From contig JAFUIP010000014.1 of assembly GCA_017468435.1 (NCBI GenBank), positions 1 to 64,000 of the forward strand: DNA of 64,000 bases. Direction: 5' to 3'. How positions within the stretch are numbered: the first letter of the stretch is position 1; every line of letters begins with the position of its first letter. The translations under genes and the position numbers were made by a program. The notes under the pieces are model-generated. The model ran no database searches. It saw only the letters and a list, made by a program, of their open reading frames with translations, and was not told the DNA's origin. This DNA comes from Bacteroidales bacterium. Its GTDB lineage: Bacteria > Bacteroidota > Bacteroidia > Bacteroidales > UBA1402. Below are positions 63,647-64,000 of this stretch, piece after piece.

Positions 63647-63943
63647 ATGAGAATCATTGCACACAGAACCTTAGTTATGTTCTATACAAAGTATGCCGAT
63701 GCCAAAAGCGCCATCGAGGAGTGGTTTCACAAAACCGAAAAGGCAAATTGGGAATCGTTTGCCGACATCAAAAAGACCTTCAATAGTGTTGACGCCGTAG
63801 GCAACCAAAGATTTGTGTTCAACATAAAAGGTAATGACTACCGACTTGTGGCTTTGATTAAGTTCAAAATAAAAATGGTTTACATTCGTTTTATAGGTAC
63901 ACACAAAGAATACGATAACATTAAAGATTGTTCAGAGCTATGA
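63647..63943 (+). CDS. HigB-family toxin (mRNA interferase-like)
   Basis: 98 residues. HigB_toxin-type start (MRIIAHRTLVMFYTKYADAK) and core (WESFADIKKTFNSVDAVGNQ, then FNIKGNDYRLVALIKFKIKM and YIRFIGTHKEYD). It belongs to the RelE superfamily, which degrades mRNA, often on ribosomes. The downstream antitoxin overlaps by ATGA. It is unrelated in detail to the toxin at 47844, so the window has two distinct pairs. Confidence 0.88.
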   Translation: MRIIAHRTLVMFYTKYADAKSAIEEWFHKTEKANWESFADIKKTFNSVDAVGNQRFVFNIKGNDYRLVALIKFKIKMVYIRFIGTHKEYDNIKDCSEL

Positions 63944-64000
63944 CACGCATTGAATCAGAAAAACAGTATCAGGCAGCAATGGCTCGTATCGAAGAACTTT
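63940..64000 (+). CDS. HigA-type antitoxin, partial at window edge
   Basis: Only the first 20 codons (MTRIESEKQYQAAMARIEEL) are inside the window. The start overlaps the HigB stop (ATGA). The residues match the start of HigA-type antitoxins that pair with this HigB family, whose HTH domain would lie beyond the edge. Confidence 0.7.
   Translation, partial: MTRIESEKQYQAAMARIEEL

Overview
The window is chromosomal DNA from a member of the Bacteroidales, most like Bacteroides or Prevotellaceae. The evidence is a SusC/SusD pair with a hybrid two-component regulator, type IX-secretion-like C-termini, BspA-type leucine-rich repeats, an N-succinylornithine-type carbamoyltransferase, DUF4270 and DUF4988-like lipoproteins, and many promoters with the Bacteroidetes -7 element TAnnTTTG, often with TTG/TTTG about 19-22 bp upstream. 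No rRNA, tRNA, IS element or CRISPR array was seen.

Layout. 1-1.5 kb holds a short BspA-like LRR gene and a decayed TPR/LuxR-type regulator. 1.6-10.2 kb is one nine-gene arginine/proline operon (argR, GNAT acyltransferase, argG, argC, argD, proC, proB, proA, argF') with an ARG-box-like site behind its promoter. 10.3-14.7 kb is the most striking part: a tyrosine recombinase, a 203-bp segment flanked by 18-bp inverted repeats and carrying a leftward promoter, then a 1050-residue collagen-like lipoprotein. As read here the segment looks to be in the OFF orientation. In that orientation one inverted repeat also forms a near-ideal terminator for the misdirected promoter. 14.9-19.1 kb has a DUF1016/YhcG nuclease, ribH with a TPR membrane protein, and recF with a DUF721 gene. 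19.2-32.2 kb is a polysaccharide-utilisation-like locus: Asp-box sialidase-like protein, internally duplicated secreted protein, SusC, SusD, small lipoprotein and a 1429-residue hybrid two-component sensor.

32.4-39.2 kb is a leftward operon of glucosaminidase/LysM, M16 peptidase, MFS transporter and DEAD-box helicase. Cytidine deaminase diverges from it, then come a DUF4270 lipoprotein and a one-domain glycogen-synthase-like protein. 42.0-46.7 kb is panC-panD-M23 peptidase-phosphoglucomutase. 46.8-48.2 kb is a HigB-type toxin with a HigA antitoxin fused to an ImmA/IrrE-type metallopeptidase domain. 48.3 kb encodes a Wzz-like membrane protein, and 49.4-54.0 kb is a glycogen/alpha-glucan cluster (debranching enzyme, GT4 glycosyltransferase, GH57 amylase).

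54.1-58.8 kb is a leftward operon of M3 peptidase, dCMP deaminase, C-terminal processing protease and 5-formyl-THF cyclo-ligase. marC, rmuC, a long-chain acyl-CoA ligase and rubrerythrin follow. The window ends in a second HigB/HigA pair whose antitoxin is cut by the edge. Long open frames opposite many genes are treated as codon-bias shadows. Functions are read from motifs by eye, without database searches.
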